A DNA stretch of 64,000 bases. Source: Iamia majanohamensis. Lineage in GTDB: Bacteria; Actinomycetota; Acidimicrobiia; Acidimicrobiales; Iamiaceae. A model generated the notes under the pieces. It saw only the letters and a program-made list of their open reading frames with translations, ran no database searches and was not told the origin of the DNA. The position numbers and the translations under genes were made by a program. The stretch covers positions 3,286,001 to 3,350,000 of the forward strand of contig NZ_CP116942.1 in assembly GCF_028532485.1 (NCBI RefSeq), given 5' to 3'. Below are positions 52,078-60,248 of the stretch, in pieces. The first letter of the stretch is position 1, and every line of letters begins with the position of its first letter.

Positions 52078-52968
52078 TCACCGCAGGTCGCGCTGGGCGA
52101 CGAAGTCGCGGAGGAAGGCGCGGAAGTCGGGGCCCAGGTCGTCGCGCTCGCTCGCCAGCTCGACGATGACCTTCAGGTAGTCGAGCACCTGGCCGGTGTC
52201 GTAGCGACCCTCGGTGAAGGTGTAGCCGTACACGGCCTGGTGCCGGATGAGCAGGGCGATGGCATCGGTGAGCTGCAGCTCGCCGCCGGAGCCGGGCTCG
52301 ATCTGCTCCAGGGCCTCGAAGATCTCCGGGGTGAGCACGTAGCGGCCCATGACCGCCAGGTTCGACGGGGCACTGCCGGCCGGCGGCTTCTCCACCACGT
52401 CGAGGATCTGCACCAGGTTGTCGGTGACGTGCTCGGGCTTGGCGCACCCGTAGCGCTCGATCTCCTCCGGCGTCACCTCCTGGAGGGCGACGACCGAGCG
52501 GTTGTAGCGGCCGTAGGTCTCGATCATCCCCTCGAGCAGGCCGGAGTCGGCCCGCATCCACTCGTCGCCCAGCAGCACCGCGAAGGGGTTGTCGCCCACG
52601 TGCTTGCGGGCCACGGAGATGGCGTGGCCCAGCCCCAGGGGCTCGCCTTGGCGGACGTAGTGGATGTCGGCCAGCTCGGCGATGTCGACCAGCTCGTCGC
52701 GCTGGGCGTGCTTGCCCTTCTGGCCGAGCATGTACTCCAGCTCGAAGTTCCGGTCGAAGTGGTCCTCGAGGCTGCGCTTGCCCCGCCCGGTGATGATGAG
52801 GATGTCGTCGATGCCGGCCCGGACGGCCTCCTCGACCACGTACTGGATCGCCGGCTTGTCGACGACCGGCAGCATCTCCTTGGGCTGGGCCTTGGTGGCG
52901 GGCAGGAACCGCGTCCCCAGCCCGGCGGCGGGGATCACGGCGGTGGTGACGGCGCGGGCGGTCTGCAC
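52078..52968 (-). CDS. galU: UTP-glucose-1-phosphate uridylyltransferase
   Basis: 296 residues. IPAAGLGTRFLPATKAQPKEML is the nucleotidyltransferase signature, with KPAIQYVVEEA, GLGHAI and VVEKP as the other GalU blocks. It makes UDP-glucose for glycan synthesis. TAGGGT at 52976-52981 (minus strand) is 7 nt before GTG 52968, which excludes the longer upstream reading. Divergent from the Ruc-like gene, with a CIRCE element in the gap. Confidence 0.95.
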   Translation of the reverse strand: MQTARAVTTAVIPAAGLGTRFLPATKAQPKEMLPVVDKPAIQYVVEEAVRAGIDDILIITGRGKRSLEDHFDRNFELEYMLGQKGKHAQRDELVDIAELADIHYVRQGEPLGLGHAISVARKHVGDNPFAVLLGDEWMRADSGLLEGMIETYGRYNRSVVALQEVTPEEIERYGCAKPEHVTDNLVQILDVVEKPPAGSAPSNLAVMGRYVLTPEIFEALEQIEPGSGGELQLTDAIALLIRHQAVYGYTFTEGRYDTGQVLDYLKVIVELASERDDLGPDFRAFLRDFVAQRDLR

Positions 52969-53041
52969 GGCGCCGACCCTACGACGCGGACGGGCGCGGG
53001 CCCGGCCGCGCCGACGGCTGGTGACCGGCCGTCGCGGCCGG

Positions 53042-53073
53042 TAGCGTTGGCACTCGTCCTGGTCGAGTGCCAA
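53042..53073 (+). promoter_or_regulatory. Promoter with CIRCE (HrcA) operator
   Basis: TTGGCACTC-N9-GAGTGCCAA at 53047-53073 is a perfect 9-9-9 inverted repeat matching the CIRCE consensus (TTAGCACTC/GAGTGCTAA) but for one symmetric change. TAGCGT at 53042-53047 is the likely -10, so HrcA would cover the transcription start. The leader to the ATG at 53130 is about 75 nt. Confidence 0.88.
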
Positions 53074-53129
53074 CCCACCGTGCGGACCCGCACCCCTCGG
53101 GGCGGGAGCCGACCTCCACAGGAGACCCG

Positions 53130-53474
53130 ATGCCCACCTACGAGTACCGCTGCAAGGACTGCGGCCACACCTTCGACGCGTACCAGTCCTTCACCGACGA
53201 CGCGCTCACCGAGTGCCCCGAGTGCCACGGCGCGCTGAAGAAGCTGTTCGGGAACGTGGGCATCTCCTTCAAGGGCAGCGGCTTCTACAAGACCGACAGC
53301 CGCTCCGGTGCGACGTCCTCCACGTCCTCGTCGGACAAGGGCACCAAGGAGACCTCGTCCGGGGACTCGGCGAAGAAGGAGCCCTCCGCGTCACCCTCGT
53401 CGTCGGGCGACGCCACGAAGGCCGAGACCAAGAAGAAGGACACCTCCACCTCCTCGACGTCGTCGTCGAGCTGA
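53130..53474 (+). CDS. FmdB-family zinc ribbon protein, Ruc-like redox chaperone
   Basis: 114 residues. Zinc ribbon C8, C11, C29 and C32 (YRCKDCGHTF ... ECPECHG) starting PTYEYRC, then a Ser/Thr/Lys-rich disordered tail of ~65 residues. This matches M. tuberculosis Rv0991c (Ruc), a chaperone activated by oxidation of the zinc cysteines. As in M. tuberculosis it is near galU-moeA, and here it has a CIRCE operator, indicating HrcA control. AGGAG 6-7 nt before ATG 53130. Ruc-type function is inferred from architecture, context and operator. Confidence 0.85.
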   Translation: MPTYEYRCKDCGHTFDAYQSFTDDALTECPECHGALKKLFGNVGISFKGSGFYKTDSRSGATSSTSSSDKGTKETSSGDSAKKEPSASPSSSGDATKAETKKKDTSTSSTSSSS

Positions 53475-53484
53475 GGGGCACGAG

Positions 53485-54309
53485 GTGAGCACCACCCCGG
53501 CCGGCGACGTCGACCTGGCCGTCATCGGCGGGTCGGGCTTCACGGCCCTGCTCGACGACGTCGAGGTCGTCGAGGTCACCACCCCCTGGGGCGCGCCCTC
53601 GGGGCCCATCCAGGTCGCGGACGTCGAGGGCCGAGCCGTCGCCTTCCTCCCCCGCCACGGCGAGGGCCACCGCTTCCCGGCCCACCGGGTGCCCTTCCGG
53701 GCCAACCTCTGGGCGCTCAAGGAGCTCGGGGTCACCCGCATCCTCGGACCCTGCGCCTCCGGCTCGCTCTACCCCGAGGTCCACCCCGGCGACCTGGTGG
53801 TCGTCGACCAGGCCATCGACCAGACCTGGGGCCGGGAGCAGACCTTCTTCGACGGCCCCACCGTCAACCACGTGTCGCTGGCCGACCCCTACTGCCCGGA
53901 GCTGCGCTCGACGCTCCTCGCCGCGGCCACCGACGGCCCCCTCCCCGTGCACGACGGCGGCACCGTCGTGGTCATCCAGGGGCCCCGCTTCGCCACCCGG
54001 GCCGAGTCGCGCCTCTACCGCGAGCAGGGGGCCTCGGCGATCAACATGACCCAGATGCCCGAGGCCGCCCTCGCCCGGGAGCTGGGCCTCTGCTACGCCG
54101 CGGCCACCCTCATCACCGACTACGACACCGGCGTCGAGGACGACCCGGGCGTGGAGCCGGTCACCCAGTCCGAGGTGTTCGCCTTCTTCGAGTCGAACCT
54201 GCCCAAGCTGCGGGAGGTGCTCATCGCCGCCCTCGCCGCGGTGCCGGCCGAGCGGACCTGCGGCTGCGCCGACGCCCCCGGCGGCCTCGTCCCCGACCTG
54301 CCCGCCTAG
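53485..54309 (+). CDS. 5'-methylthioadenosine/purine nucleoside phosphorylase family
   Basis: 274 residues. LAVIGGSGFTALL, PRHGEGHRFPAHRVPFRANLWAL, VVVDQAIDQTWGR, and INMTQMPEAALARELGLCYA are typical of the MTAP branch of the PNP superfamily. It cleaves MTA (or inosine-like nucleosides) with phosphate, recycling adenine and methylthioribose. GTG 53485 follows the Ruc-like stop by 10 nt, so it is probably on the same HrcA-controlled transcript. A CxC near the C-terminus (RTCGCAD) is like other actinobacterial members. Confidence 0.87.
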   Translation: MSTTPAGDVDLAVIGGSGFTALLDDVEVVEVTTPWGAPSGPIQVADVEGRAVAFLPRHGEGHRFPAHRVPFRANLWALKELGVTRILGPCASGSLYPEVHPGDLVVVDQAIDQTWGREQTFFDGPTVNHVSLADPYCPELRSTLLAAATDGPLPVHDGGTVVVIQGPRFATRAESRLYREQGASAINMTQMPEAALARELGLCYAAATLITDYDTGVEDDPGVEPVTQSEVFAFFESNLPKLREVLIAALAAVPAERTCGCADAPGGLVPDLPA

Positions 54310-54317
54310 TCCGCTCG

Positions 54318-54350
54318 CCCCGGCCGCGGTTCGCCGCCCTCCGGCCGGGG
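54318..54350 (+). terminator. Hairpin after the nucleoside phosphorylase gene
   Basis: CCCCGGCCG and CGGCCGGGG, 9-bp perfect arms with a 15-nt loop, starting 8 nt after the stop codon. Confidence 0.5.
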
Positions 54351-54400
54351 AACGGTGCCGCCGACGCTTCCCCCGTCGACCCCCGACGTGAGGACGCGCC

Positions 54401-55069
54401 GTGCTCCCCTCCCGCCCCCGCCGCTCCGTGCGGCCCCTCCGCCCCCGCCTCCCCCGGCGGGCCCTGCTCTGGTACCTGGCCGCCGCAGCCCTGGCCGTGA
54501 CCACCGCCCTGGTCGTCCAGGGGGCGCTCGACCGGGCGGCGCGGGCCGAGGCCGCCTACGGCGAGGCGCGCCCGGTGGTCGTGGTGGCCGCCGCGGTGGA
54601 GGCGGGGGCGACGGTGGAGCCCTCCGACGTCGAGGTGCGCACCTGGCCCGCAGGCCTGGTGCCGGCCGGTGCGCTCGACGTGGCCCCCACCGGGCGGGTG
54701 GCCCTGGTCGACCTCGTGGTCGGCGAGCCGCTCGTGGCCGGGCGGGTGGCCGGCGACGGCGCCGACGGCCCCGCCGCCCTCCTCGGGCCGGGCGAGCGGG
54801 CCCTGCCCGTGCCCCTCGCCGTCCCGGGCCTGCCCCTCGCCGTGGGCGACCACGTCGACGTGCTCTCCGGCGGTGCGCCCGGCGGCGGACCCACCGGCGA
54901 CCTGCCGGTGGACGTGGTGGCCGCCGACGTGGTCGCGAGCGACGCCACCGTGGTGCGCCCCGGCGAGGAGGTCGCGGTGCTGGCCGTCGGGCGGGTCGAC
55001 GCCGCCGCCATCGCCACCGCCCTGGCCACCGGGCCCGTGGTGCTGGCCCTGCGCCCGCCCGGCGGGTAG
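54401..55069 (+). CDS. SAF-domain protein (CpaB/RcpC-like)
   Basis: 222 residues. A basic N-terminus, one membrane helix (LLWYLAAAALAVTTALVVQGAL), then a SAF domain (VVVVAAAVEAGATVEPSDVEVRTWPAGLVPAGAL ... VALVDLVVGEPL) and a beta-rich C-terminal region (GDHVDVLS). CpaB/RcpC proteins act in Flp/Tad pilus assembly; no other pilus genes are in the window, so the role is uncertain. Start GTG 54401. Confidence 0.78.
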   Translation: MLPSRPRRSVRPLRPRLPRRALLWYLAAAALAVTTALVVQGALDRAARAEAAYGEARPVVVVAAAVEAGATVEPSDVEVRTWPAGLVPAGALDVAPTGRVALVDLVVGEPLVAGRVAGDGADGPAALLGPGERALPVPLAVPGLPLAVGDHVDVLSGGAPGGGPTGDLPVDVVAADVVASDATVVRPGEEVAVLAVGRVDAAAIATALATGPVVLALRPPGG

Positions 55070-55125
55070 CCGGGTGGTGCGGTGTCCGAGGTGGACACCT
55101 GTCCGGTGACGGGCGCCACGCCCTA

Positions 55126-56268
55126 GTGTGCGCCCGTCCCACCCCTCGACGCCGGGAGCCGGCCATCACCCCCACCCCCTCCCCCCGGGCCGCTCGTCGA
55201 CCGGCCGCCCTGCTGGTCCCCGTGCTCGCCGTCCTCGTCCTGCTGGCCGGTGCCTGCGGGGGCGACGACGACGCCGGCCCCTCCACCACGGAGGCGCCGA
55301 GCCCCTCCGCCGGCGACGACGAGGAGACCACCACCACGACCGCGCCCGCCGACGGCCCGGCGGTGCCATCGGCCGGCTGCGAGGCCGACGCCCCGACCGG
55401 TGAGGTCACCGAGGAGCGACGGGAGGTGCCCGGCCTCACCGACGACGAGGGTGCTCCCCGCTGGTACCTGCTCACCGCCCCCGAGGGCGACGAGCCCCTC
55501 CCCGTCGTGGTCGACTTCCACGGCCTCTCCGAGGGGGCCCAGGTCCACTCGATGATGACCCAGATGGGCGGCTACGGCCTCGAGCAGGGCTTCGTCACCG
55601 TGTTCCCCAACGGCACCGGGGCCCCGGTGATGTGGGACGTGGGCTCGGGCGCCGACTCGCCCGACCTGCCCTACGTCGACGCCCTGCTCGACGACGTCGG
55701 GGCAGCGCGCTGCATCGACACGTCGCGCGTCTACGCCACCGGGCTCTCCAACGGGGCGATGATGACCTCGCTGCTGGCCTGCTTCCGGGCCGACAGCTTC
55801 GCCGCCTTCGCCCCCGTGGCCGGCCTCGAGACCTACGACGGCTGCGAGCCCTCCGACCCGGAGGCCATCTGGGCCGTCCACGGCACCGAGGACCCCATCC
55901 TCTACTTCAACGGGGGCGTGGGCGACCTGAGCATCGTCACCGAGGGCGAGCAGGCCGAGACCACCGAGCCGATCCCCGAGGCCGACCTCGACGGCGACGG
56001 CTACCCCGCTGCGGCCCGGGAGTGGGCCGACCTGCTCGGCTGCGACGAGCCCACCGACGAGGAGCTCACCGACGAGCTCATCGAGCGCACGTGGAGCTGC
56101 CCCGACGGCTCCGAGCTGACCTTCCTCATCGTCGTCGGGGGCGGCCACACGTGGCCCGGCAGCGAGTTCTCCGAGCAGATCGTCGACATCGTCGGGCCCA
56201 CCACCACCGACATCGACGCCAACGAGGCCATGTGGGAGGTCTTCCAGCGCCACCAGCTCCCGGGCTGA
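55126..56268 (+). CDS. PHB-depolymerase/feruloyl-esterase-like lipoprotein
   Basis: Alpha/beta-hydrolase of the LpqC/PHB depolymerase family. Signal RPAALLVPVLAVLVLLAGAC with lipobox, Thr-rich spacer, then VVVDFHGL (oxyanion), ATGLSNGAMMTSL (nucleophile Ser in GxSxG), HGTEDPILYF (acid) and GGGHTWPG (His). Secreted, membrane-anchored esterase. The start is a problem: GTG 55126 lies inside a TAGTGT -10-like box, and the only other in-frame codon with a Shine-Dalgarno sequence (GGGAG, 55154-55158) is ATC at 55165. Reported from GTG 55126; mature protein unaffected. Confidence 0.82.
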   Translation: MCARPTPRRREPAITPTPSPRAARRPAALLVPVLAVLVLLAGACGGDDDAGPSTTEAPSPSAGDDEETTTTTAPADGPAVPSAGCEADAPTGEVTEERREVPGLTDDEGAPRWYLLTAPEGDEPLPVVVDFHGLSEGAQVHSMMTQMGGYGLEQGFVTVFPNGTGAPVMWDVGSGADSPDLPYVDALLDDVGAARCIDTSRVYATGLSNGAMMTSLLACFRADSFAAFAPVAGLETYDGCEPSDPEAIWAVHGTEDPILYFNGGVGDLSIVTEGEQAETTEPIPEADLDGDGYPAAAREWADLLGCDEPTDEELTDELIERTWSCPDGSELTFLIVVGGGHTWPGSEFSEQIVDIVGPTTTDIDANEAMWEVFQRHQLPG

Positions 56269-56316
56269 GCCTCCCCGGCGAGCGAGGGTCGCGCCCGACC
56301 CGGGACCTCTCCGAAC

Positions 56317-56360
56317 CGGCACGCGTCCACGACGGTCCTCGGTACCGGCCGCGTGCCAGT
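56317..56360. repeat. Second dispersed palindromic element, copy 2
   Basis: GGCACGCG, an ACGGTCCTCGGTACCGG core and CGCGTGCC form an 8-bp-armed palindrome related to the element at 36022-36060. It lies in the intergenic gap downstream of the esterase gene. Confidence 0.5.
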
Positions 56361-56380
56361 CCGCGCAGAGGGGTGACCGA

Positions 56381-56399
56381 CCCCCGACCCGGTCGGGGG
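56381..56399. terminator. Bidirectional hairpin between convergent genes
   Basis: CCCCCGACC and GGTCGGGGG, 9-bp arms with a minimal loop, between the convergent esterase and uppP genes and embedded in a longer ACCGAC ... GTCGGT dyad. Confidence 0.55.
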
Positions 56400-56407
56400 C
56401 GAGTCGG

Positions 56408-57235
56408 TCAGCCCGAGGTGGCCTCGAGGGCGCCGGTCGCGACCAGGACCAGGACCAGGGAGCCGAGGGCGACCCGGTAGACGACGAAGACCACCGTCGA
56501 GTGGCTGGTGAGCCAGCGCAGCAGCCAGGCGATGGAGGCGTAGCCGACGACGAAGGCGAGCAGGGTGGCCACCGCGGTCTGCGCCGGCCCGGGCCCGTCG
56601 CCGGAGCCGATGTCGGGCAGGGTCACGACCGCAGACAACACGACCGCGGGGATCGACAGCAGGAACGAGAACCGGGCCGCGGCCTCCCGGGTGAAGCCGA
56701 GGAACAGGCCTGCGCTGATCGTGGCCCCGGAGCGGGACACGCCGGGGATGAGCGCGAGGGCCTGGCTGAACCCGACGACCACGGCCGAGCGGGTGTCGAC
56801 GTCGTCGAGGGTGCGGGTCCGGCGCCCCACCCGCTCGGCGGCGAGCAGCACCAGGCCGAGGAGGATGAGCGTGGAGCCGATGAGCCACAGGTTCCGGGCG
56901 CCGGTCTCGATCTGGTCCTTGAAGGCGAGGCCGAACACCGAGATGGGGACGGTGGCGAGGATCAGGTACCAGCCCATGCGGGCGTCGAGGGTCGACCGCA
57001 GCTCGGCGTCGCGCAGCGAGCGCAGCCAGGTGCCCGCCACCCGCCACAGGTCCCGCCAGAAGAAGAGGACCACGGCGAGGGCGGTGCCCAGCTGGGTGAC
57101 GGCGCTGAAGGCGGTGCCGGGGTCGTCCCAGCCGAGGAGGGCCGGCACGACCCGCAGGTGGCCGGTGGACGAGATGGGCAGGAACTCGGTCAGCCCCTGG
57201 ACGATCCCCAGCACGATCGCTTCGACGAACGACAC
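56408..57235 (-). CDS. uppP: Undecaprenyl-diphosphatase
   Basis: 275 residues, eight hydrophobic segments. GIVQGLTEFLPISSTGHL at the N-terminus (Glu and SSTGH) and ALIPGVSRSGATISAGLFLG are the two UppP active-site motifs. It recycles undecaprenyl diphosphate to the monophosphate for peptidoglycan and glycan synthesis, and gives intrinsic bacitracin tolerance in other species. Start GTG 57235. Confidence 0.95.
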   Translation of the reverse strand: MSFVEAIVLGIVQGLTEFLPISSTGHLRVVPALLGWDDPGTAFSAVTQLGTALAVVLFFWRDLWRVAGTWLRSLRDAELRSTLDARMGWYLILATVPISVFGLAFKDQIETGARNLWLIGSTLILLGLVLLAAERVGRRTRTLDDVDTRSAVVVGFSQALALIPGVSRSGATISAGLFLGFTREAAARFSFLLSIPAVVLSAVVTLPDIGSGDGPGPAQTAVATLLAFVVGYASIAWLLRWLTSHSTVVFVVYRVALGSLVLVLVATGALEATSG

Positions 57236-57439
<204 letters not shown>

Positions 57440-57578
57440 CAGCCCGGCGCAGCCGCTGGGGGGTGCGGGGGGTCTCCCCCCGCAGAGGCCGGTGGCGGCG
57501 AGGGACGAGCCGCCACCGGCCGGGATCCCTCGGCGCGAGCGCAGCGAGCCCAATCAGCTCGAGGGAACGGAGCGGAGC
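57440..57578 (-). repeat. Dispersed extragenic repeat, copy R3, left part
   Basis: Reverse-orientation relative of R1: GCGCAGCCGCTGGGGGGTG, an internal GC hairpin, GGCGAGGGACGAGCCGCC, then CAGCTCGAGGGAACGGAGCG and GAGC. It stops at 57578 where the IS110 element begins; the remaining bases of the repeat resume at 60256. Confidence 0.8.
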
Positions 57579-57836
57579 TGTGAGTAGATGGTCGGGACCT
57601 GATCGGGCGGTGTGAGGCTGGCTGCTCGGGTTGGCTGGTGCTGGTGATCGTGTGACCCGGAGCGAAGCTGACCCCTCGAGGTGTCCTGCACTCGAACTGT
57701 CCGCGGTCGCCAGCACCGGCCCGGTTGCCCCGTATGGCCTGATCAGGAGCATGTCCACCGTTACCGCGGTGTGACCCGTCACAGCCTTGCCTGGGGAACC
57801 GAACCGGTGCCGACCACTGACACTCGGAGGATACCC
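57579..57836 (+). ncRNA. Candidate IS110 bridge RNA region
   Basis: IS110-group elements encode their bridge (seek) RNA in the non-coding end before the transposase. Here GGCTGGTGCTGG (57633-57644) pairs with CCAGCACCGGCC (57710-57721), a 12-bp stem with one G-U, enclosing a 65-nt loop. Inside it, CGGAGCGAAGC and TGACC (57658-57673) resemble the element's own insertion-site flanks. The RNA itself is inferred; its ends are not defined. Confidence 0.5.
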
Positions 57837-58572
57837 ATGCAGCTGAAGGAGATGGTGAGCCACGTGATCGGCGTGGACACCCACCGAGACACTCACACAG
57901 CCGGTGCAGTCGATGCGGTCACCGGCGCTGAGCTGGCACTGATCGAGGTGCAAACGAACCGCGACGGCTTTGAGGAGCTGATCGAGTTCGCCGACACACA
58001 CGCTCCGGCCGAGGACCGAGCGTGGGCGATCGAAGGGACCGGCAGCTACGGCGCCGGCCTCACCGAGTTCCTGTCCCAGCGCGGCGAGCTCGTGATCGAG
58101 GTCGACCGCCCAACCCGACCAGCCACGCGGAACGGATCGAAGTCCGACCCCCTCGACGCCGTCCGAGCCGCCCGCCAGGCCCTCGCTCGAACCACCTGGG
58201 CAACACCGCGTGCGCGCGGCGAGCGCGAAGCCATGCGCGTTCTGGCCACCACCCGAGCCAGCGCCGTCCGCGACCGGACCCGGGCGATCAACCAGCTCAA
58301 AGCCATGATCGTGTCCGCCCCCGAAGACCTCAAAGACCAGCTCCGGGCCCTCGGCCGCCAACAGCTCATCGACCGCTGCGCACGGCTCCGGCCCTGCCCC
58401 ACCCGACCCGCCGACCACCAGGCCACCAGTGCGTCACTGCGACGGCTCGCCCGCCGGATCCACAACCTCGACGACGAGATCCGCGACCACGACCGCGACC
58501 TACGAGCCCTCACCGAGACCCACTGCCCACAGCTCCTCGCCCAAGCCGGCGTCGGACCCGTCACCGCCGCCC
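57837..58572 (+). pseudogene. IS110-family transposase, N-terminal part (interrupted)
   Basis: DEDD transposase domain: IGVDTHRDTHTAG, WAIEGTGSYG and RNGSKSDPLDAVRAAR contain the acidic catalytic residues. GGAGG lies 7 nt before ATG 57837. The gene is cut after GVGPVTAA by an IS3 element; joining 57837-58572 to 59926-60248 restores a 352-codon frame without any other defect, so the disruption looks recent. Confidence 0.92.
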
Positions 58573-59922
58573 TGAAGCGCCCCGGGTTCAGTGGAGGGCT
58601 GGTTGTCCCGACTCCGGGTGGGGTCGGGGGTGGTGACGGTAGTAGTCGGCTTCGTGTTCGGTCGGGGGGATGTGGCCGATGGCGCTGTGGAGGCGGATCT
58701 CGTTGAACCAGTGGACCCAGTTGAGGGTGGCGAGCTCGAGGTCCTCGACGCCTCGCCAGGGGCCTTCGTGGTGCACGCACTCGGTCTTGTAGAGCCCGAT
58801 GGTGGACTCGGCCATGGCGTTGTCGTAGCTGTCGCCGACGGTGCCGATGGAGGCCACTGCCCCGGCGGCTGCGATGCGGTCGGCGTAGCGGATGGAGGTG
58901 TACTGGGATCCGGCGTCGCTGTGGTGGACGAGGCCGTCGACGAGCTGGTCGGCCTGGGCCCTGGTCCACAGGGCCATCTCCAACGCGTCGAGGGGCAGCT
59001 CGGTGGGCATCGCTGCGGCGGTGCGCCAGCCGACGATCCGCCGCGAGAACACGTCGGTCACGAACGCGGTGAACACGGTGCCTGCCCAGGTGGCGATGTA
59101 GGTGAAGTCGACGACCCACAGCTGGTTCGGGCGCGCGGCGGTGAAGTTCCGTCGGACCAGGTCCGGCGGGCGAGCCGCGCCTGGATCGGGCCGGGTGGTC
59201 ACGAACGCCTTGCCCCGGCGCGCGCCTCGCAGCCCATCGGCGGCCATCAGCCGTTCGATCTGGCACCGGGGCACCGGACCGAGGTCGGGGTGCTCACCTC
59301 GGGCGGTCTCTCGCTGGAGCTGGTGGAAGACCTTGCGCGCCCCATACAGGCCCCGGCCGATCTTCGGGTCGCCGTGGATCCGCCGGATGTGGGCCAAGAC
59401 CGCCTCATCACGGATGGATCGGGCCGAGCGGGGCCGGGTCTTGGTCGCGTAGTAGGTGCTCGGGGCGATCCCACGCCGTGCTCGCAGAGCACGCGGCAGA
59501 TCGGCTCGACCCCGAAGCGGTCCCGGTGTTCGTCGATGAAGGCCACTACCAGGGCAGTCGCGGGTCGAGCTCCGCGCGAAGAACGAGGACGCCGCCAAGA
59601 GGATCTCATTGGCTCGCTTGAGCTCGCGGACCTCGGCCTCGAGCTCACGCACCCGGGCCGCCTCCGACGTGGTCGTCCCTGGCCGACGGCCGTCGTCGAT
59701 CTCGGCCTGCTTGGCCCAGGTCCTCAGCGTGTCGGGGTTGACCCCCACCCGGGGCCCGATCCGCTGCACCGCTGCGTTCAACGACAGCTTCTCGTCCTGC
59801 TCCCGGGCCTCGAGCACGAGCCTGATCGCCCGTTCCCTCAGCTCATCCGGGTACTTCCTCGGTGCTGGCATGACTCCACCTTTCCGTGGGATCGATGCCT
59901 CCACAAGACCCGGGGCGCTTCA
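58573..59922 (-). mobile_element. IS3-family insertion sequence nested in IS110
   Basis: 1350 bp with terminal inverted repeats beginning TGAAGCGCCCCGGGT at both ends (TG...CA termini) and imperfect matches for ~25 bp. It is flanked by a 3-bp target duplication CCC (58570-58572 and 59923-59925). It carries one transposase reading frame on the minus strand. Confidence 0.93.
58588..59871 (-). CDS. IS3-family transposase, OrfA-OrfB joined in one frame
   Basis: 427 codons. The N-terminal ~95 residues are OrfA (helix-turn-helix KYPDELRERAIRLV ... TLRTWAKQ, then a leucine-zipper-like helix). The C-terminal ~290 residues are the OrfB DDE integrase core: WVVDFTYIATW, HHSDAGSQYTS and NAMAESTIGLYKTE. 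Normally OrfB lies in a different frame; here both are in one frame, with ~35 codons between them reading out of the usual frame. Two apparent 1-nt losses near 59573 and 59470 explain this. AGGTGGAG precedes ATG 59871. Activity is uncertain. Confidence 0.8.
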   Translation of the reverse strand: MPAPRKYPDELRERAIRLVLEAREQDEKLSLNAAVQRIGPRVGVNPDTLRTWAKQAEIDDGRRPGTTTSEAARVRELEAEVRELKRANEILLAASSFFARSSTRDCPGSGLHRRTPGPLRGRADLPRALRARRGIAPSTYYATKTRPRSARSIRDEAVLAHIRRIHGDPKIGRGLYGARKVFHQLQRETARGEHPDLGPVPRCQIERLMAADGLRGARRGKAFVTTRPDPGAARPPDLVRRNFTAARPNQLWVVDFTYIATWAGTVFTAFVTDVFSRRIVGWRTAAAMPTELPLDALEMALWTRAQADQLVDGLVHHSDAGSQYTSIRYADRIAAAGAVASIGTVGDSYDNAMAESTIGLYKTECVHHEGPWRGVEDLELATLNWVHWFNEIRLHSAIGHIPPTEHEADYYRHHPRPHPESGQPALH

Positions 59923-59925
59923 CCC

Positions 59926-60248
59926 AGATCTACATCTCCTGGTCCCACCCCGGCCGCTGCCGCAACGAAGCCGCGTTCGCAAGCCTCGCCGGCACCGCCC
60001 CCATCGAAGCCTCCAGCGGCCAGATCACCCGCCACCGCCTCAACCGCGGCGGCGACCGCCAACTCAACCGCGCCCTACACACCATCGTGCTCACCCGCAC
60101 CCGCCACGACCCCGCCACCCAGGCCTACATCGCCAAACGAACCGCCGAGAACAAGACGAACAGAGACGCCCGCCGCTGCCTCAAGCGCTACCTCGCCCGA
60201 CGCCTCTTCCGACTCCTCGAGAACCCACCCCCACTCCTTGACACATAG
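59926..60248 (+). pseudogene. IS110-family transposase, C-terminal part
   Basis: Continues the frame of 57837-58572. It carries the Transposase_20-type domain: RCRNEAAFASLAGTAPIEASSG with the serine region required for recombination, RHRLNRGGDRQLNRALH and the C-terminal RCLKRYLARRLFRLL. Not expected to be expressed alone. Confidence 0.9.

Noticed and set aside
57681-57836. N-terminal extension of the IS110 transposase upstream of ATG 57837
   Set aside because: ATG 57837 has a clear GGAGG and begins the conserved domain; the upstream stretch forms the structured non-coding end.
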